From an uncultured Eubacteriales bacterium (GTDB lineage: Bacteria; Bacillota; Clostridia; Christensenellales; Borkfalkiaceae), in assembly GCA_958405585.1 (NCBI GenBank), contig CATYEP010000023.1:1-18497 (forward strand): a DNA stretch of 18,497 nt, in the 5' to 3' direction. Made by a program: the position numbers and the translations under genes. Shown in pieces: positions 16,308-18,497 of this stretch. Under the pieces are notes generated by a model that made no database searches, was not told the DNA's origin, and saw nothing but the letters and a program-made list of their open reading frames with translations. How positions within the stretch are numbered: the first letter of the stretch is position 1; each line of letters opens with the position of its first letter.

Positions 16308-16323
16308 TGTTTCATATGAAACA
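16308..16323. other. parS-like palindrome, CATATG core (site 3)
   Basis: TGTTTCATATGAAACA inside a 24-bp palindrome (16304-16327). With its TAA/TTA flanks it is identical over 22 bp to the centre of the 54-bp palindrome. The repeated identity outside the parS core argues for a conserved binding site. Confidence 0.6.
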
Positions 16324-16564
16324 TTAAAAAGATAAAAAATTAAATTAGCGCAATTGCAAAAATGTTTTATCACAAAATAATTAAAAAGTAATAACGTAAA
16401 GTCAGAACAAAATATAATTTTACTAATCTATTGCTTTGATTTTAATAGAAAAATATCCACATTTTAACCATTTTTAATGGTTTTAAGGTCAATTTTTTTA
16501 GGCAAAATAAAAATTATTCTGTCTCAAATCGTCTGAGAGGCTTTTTTAAAAGCAAGAAAAAACG

Positions 16565-16645
16565 AAAAAATACTAAAAAATGGCGAAAAAATGCCGTGCG
16601 CTATAGTAAAAAATGCCAATTTTTAGGCATTTTTTAGTATTTTTT
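16565..16645. repeat. nested inverted repeat with terminator-like inner hairpin
   Basis: Outer arms of 18 bases (16565-16582 and 16628-16645; AAAAAATACTAAAAAATG and its complement) flank a GTGCGCTATAG centre. An alternative inner hairpin AAAAAATGCC/GGCATTTTTT (16608-16635) shares the right arm, so the two folds are mutually exclusive. There is no neighbouring gene to regulate. Confidence 0.6.
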
Positions 16646-16903
16646 AATGGTTAAAAAAAGGTTCTAAAATTGGTTAAAATTACTCAAAATCTAATAAAAA
16701 CGGCCATTTTTTTAACTTTTTATTAAAAAATATATGCTTTTTATCCAAAAATTCAGTCAAAGAAAGGCTGCTTGTTAAAAAAATTAGAAACGCACAAAAA
16801 TATTTCTATTAATATTAGCGAAAATAGATATTAATTCGGTAATTTTAGATAAAAAATGCAGTTGCTTTAAAGACGCAAAAACAATATTTATATTTAAAAT
16901 ATA

Positions 16904-17277
16904 GCGCCACAAATATATCTTAAAATTATTCGGTAACTGTTGAAAGATCTAATAGAGTAATGTAAATACTATAATATACGCATATAAAAAGATAATACGC
17001 AAATCCATTAAAAATTATTTAGCGCATAATTAAATTCAATACGCCAAATCTAATGAAATATAAAGCGCTAAATATATATTATGCGCTTTATAAAGTTAGA
17101 TAAAAAATATGAGAAAATATAAGATAATTATTAATTTGAAAATTGAAGCGCAAATAATTATATTTGCGCTTAAAAAATTATTAAATAATGCGCTTACAAA
17201 TTTATATGCGCTATAAAACTTAGCGCTAACAATTACTGTGGCGCCACAATATTCAGCGCCAAAATATTCAGTAGCGC
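16904..17277. repeat. dense cluster of WAGCGC motifs
   Basis: Twelve GCGC sites occur in about 370 bases of very A+T-rich DNA, at 16904, 17022, 17065, 17083, 17148, 17166, 17190, 17208, 17223, 17241, 17256 and 17274. Nearly all are AGCGC or GCGCT flanked by A/T. Thirteen more lie elsewhere in the island. GCGC is the HhaI-type recognition sequence; a methylase or DNA-binding protein target is possible. Confidence 0.8.
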
Positions 17278-17474
17278 AATGAAAATTTAAAGGCCAAAAT
17301 ACTGACAAACTACAAAAACAAAAAAAGCAAACAATTTAGCAAAAATAAAGTTACAAACGAATTTTATAAGAAATAATGTTTTCAATTATAATTATGCCTG
17401 AAATCAGATCTCCAATATGGACTAAATTTGTAAACCTAATTACATAAGCAAAAAATGTACAAAAAATATTGTTT

Positions 17475-17514
17475 AAAACTACAAAAGCTTAATCTGTCCT
17501 TTTGTGTAGTTTTT
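17475..17514. terminator. terminator-like hairpin in the origin island
   Basis: AAAACTACAAAAG pairs with CTTTTGTGTAGTTTT except for a two-base bulge, followed on the + strand by TGTTAAC. The T-run is short and partly in the stem. It might shield the DnaA-box cluster from incoming transcription. Confidence 0.4.
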
Positions 17515-17745
17515 GTTAACTATCCCGAAAATAGTTATTATTTTAATTACTCTGATAAAGCTATTCAGTAAAAAACTTATCAACAAAATTTCCTTTTCAA
17601 ATGTTTTAAAATTTTAAAAAGTCTCATTTCTACTACAAAATCACGAAAATACAAAAACGAGACCAAAGACATTAATCAATTTGGCCAAACACAGCCAAAA
17701 AAAGAGTAGGTTTTGTCCCATGTATAAATAATTTAACAAAAATTT

Positions 17746-18016
17746 TTATACACAGCCTGCATAAAACTTGCATGAGAAATTTATCAAGCTTTCTCAAGAT
17801 AATTGTGCACAACGTAAAAAGCGATTGTGCACAACTTTTTTATTTTAAAGACGCGCTTATAGTAAATTTTTTGCGCTTTTAGTTTATGTTATCCACATTT
17901 TATACACAAAAACGCTACTTATCCACAATTTTAATTGGGTCTTTGTGGATAACTCAATATAAATTGCGATAAAAACACAATCAGTTATCCACATTTTATT
18001 CGCAATTTGTGTATAT
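17746..18016. other. oriC: probable chromosomal replication origin, DnaA-box cluster
   Basis: Perfect DnaA boxes TTATCCACA occur at 17889-17897, 17919-17927 and 17985-17993, with an inverted copy at 17944-17952. TTATACACA (fits TTATNCACA) occurs at 17746-17754 and 17900-17908. Near-matches are TGTGTATAT at 18008-18016 and two TTGTGCACAA palindromes at 17803-17812 and 17825-17834, exactly 22 bp apart. Boxes at 17889 and 17900 are one helical turn apart. A very A/T-rich stretch at about 18020-18060 could be the unwinding element. Gene direction switches here, parS is near, and soj/parB flank it. Known origins in Firmicutes usually adjoin dnaA, which is not visible here. Confidence 0.85.
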
Positions 18017-18107
18017 GTCAGTAACTTTGAATAAAAATAAAAAATATGTCAATAACGTTTTTATATCTGATTTCAATCGGAAAAACAAATTTTTTGGGTA
18101 AAAAATT

Positions 18108-18497
18108 ATGGAATTTTCATTTAATCTTTTCAACAAAATGGCGGCATCCGGAATCGTTCTGGCTTTAAACCAAGTTTTAAAAAATCATGAACACCCTCCG
18201 GTAATTTTATGCATAGGGAGCGACCTCGCCATCGGCGACAGTCTTGGCCCGATCTGCGGAACCCTTATCAATGAACGAAAAACCTCTGATATCTTCGTTT
18301 ATGGGACATTACAGAAGACAGTTACTGCAAAAGAAATCCGTTATATGAATCATTTTTTACGGGAAACTCACCCTTTGAATCCGATAATTGCCGTCGATGC
18401 CGCTGTAGGGGATGCGGGGGATATTGGTCTTATCAAGGTTTCCAATACAGGAATTCGTCCCGGCTCAGGCGCTAACAAAAAATTAGAAAAAATAGGG
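18108..18497 (+). CDS. yyaC: YyaC-like (DUF1256) sporulation-associated protein, N-terminal part
   Basis: The frame is open from ATG to the window edge (130 codons); the family is about 200 residues, so the C-terminal third is missing. The translation contains ILCIGSDLAIGDSLGPICG (about 33-51), the characteristic glycine/aspartate loop of this putative peptidase family related to the GPR spore protease. VYGTLQKTV (about 63-71) and IIAVDAAVGDAGDIGLIKV (about 94-112) follow. The start lacks a strong ribosome-binding site; a second ATG at 18138 is no better. In Bacillus yyaC adjoins spo0J. Here it lies across the origin island and reads the opposite way. Its presence suggests a spore-forming ancestry but does not prove sporulation. 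Confidence 0.9.
   Translation, partial: MEFSFNLFNKMAASGIVLALNQVLKNHEHPPVILCIGSDLAIGDSLGPICGTLINERKTSDIFVYGTLQKTVTAKEIRYMNHFLRETHPLNPIIAVDAAVGDAGDIGLIKVSNTGIRPGSGANKKLEKIG

Larger units (their letters stand above)
14279..18107. other. 3.8-kb A+T-rich gene-free island at the origin
   Basis: Base composition drops sharply after 14.28 kb to roughly a quarter G+C. No frame with a start site or recognisable protein was found on either strand. Contents in order: an 11-bp-arm hairpin at 14551-14584, parS and parS-like sites at 15640-16323, the nested inverted repeat at 16565-16645, a dense GCGC cluster at 16904-17277, a terminator-like hairpin at 17475-17514, and DnaA boxes at 17746-18016. The left part (14.3-15.6 kb) may hold decayed genes, but I could identify none. 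Confidence 0.8.

Noticed and set aside
17096..17308. 70-codon reverse-strand frame in the GCGC cluster
   Set aside because: It spans the GCGC-motif cluster with no ribosome-binding site; the Phe/Ile/Tyr/Ala pattern follows from the A/T plus GCGC composition.

Overview
The window looks like a piece of a Clostridia-type Firmicute chromosome around its replication origin. Evidence: the 5' end of a 16S rRNA gene with Clostridia-like sequence, strong Shine-Dalgarno sites, two Gram-positive-style lipoproteins, a soj/spo0J-type parA-parB pair, ftsH, and the start of a yyaC-like (DUF1256) sporulation gene. A gut lineage such as Christensenellales would fit the arabinan-degradation genes and moderate G+C, but that placement is a guess.

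Layout, left to right. 1-349: 5' end of a 16S gene reading left. About 350-831: its leader and three tandem, nearly evenly spaced promoters. 996-1380: a small two-helix membrane protein on the + strand with its own promoter and terminator. 1687-7196: a leftward arabinan/carbohydrate locus: GH43 endo-arabinanase lipoprotein, LamG-like lipoprotein, MalG-type permease, and the C-terminal remnant of a MalF-type permease that breaks off at its EAA motif. 7197-8800: no convincing gene; purine/pyrimidine-biased DNA, an orphan promoter with a terminator about 100 bases downstream, and a 41-bp tandem array. 8804-10892: parA-parB with a strong terminator. 11099-13141: ftsH and its promoter. 13142-14278: pyrimidine-rich spacer ending in nine 35-bp tandem repeats. 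14279-18107: a very A+T-rich island without genes, holding one canonical parS, three parS-like palindromes with a CATATG core, a 54-bp perfect palindrome, a striking excess of GCGC (mostly WAGCGC), and at its right end a cluster of DnaA boxes. 18108-end: yyaC-like gene reading right.

Nearly every gene left of the DnaA-box cluster reads left and the one gene to its right reads right, so the cluster at about 17.75-18.02 kb is the likely oriC. ParA and ParB encoded here would act on the parS group about 2 kb away. No dnaA lies next to the origin in this window, and soj-parB and yyaC, which are neighbours in Bacillus, sit on opposite sides of the island.

The most unusual content is the island itself: GCGC motifs, altered parS palindromes and a long palindrome combined in one gene-free origin-proximal region. 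This could be an origin-domain organising or sequestration system. That is inference; sequence alone cannot prove it.
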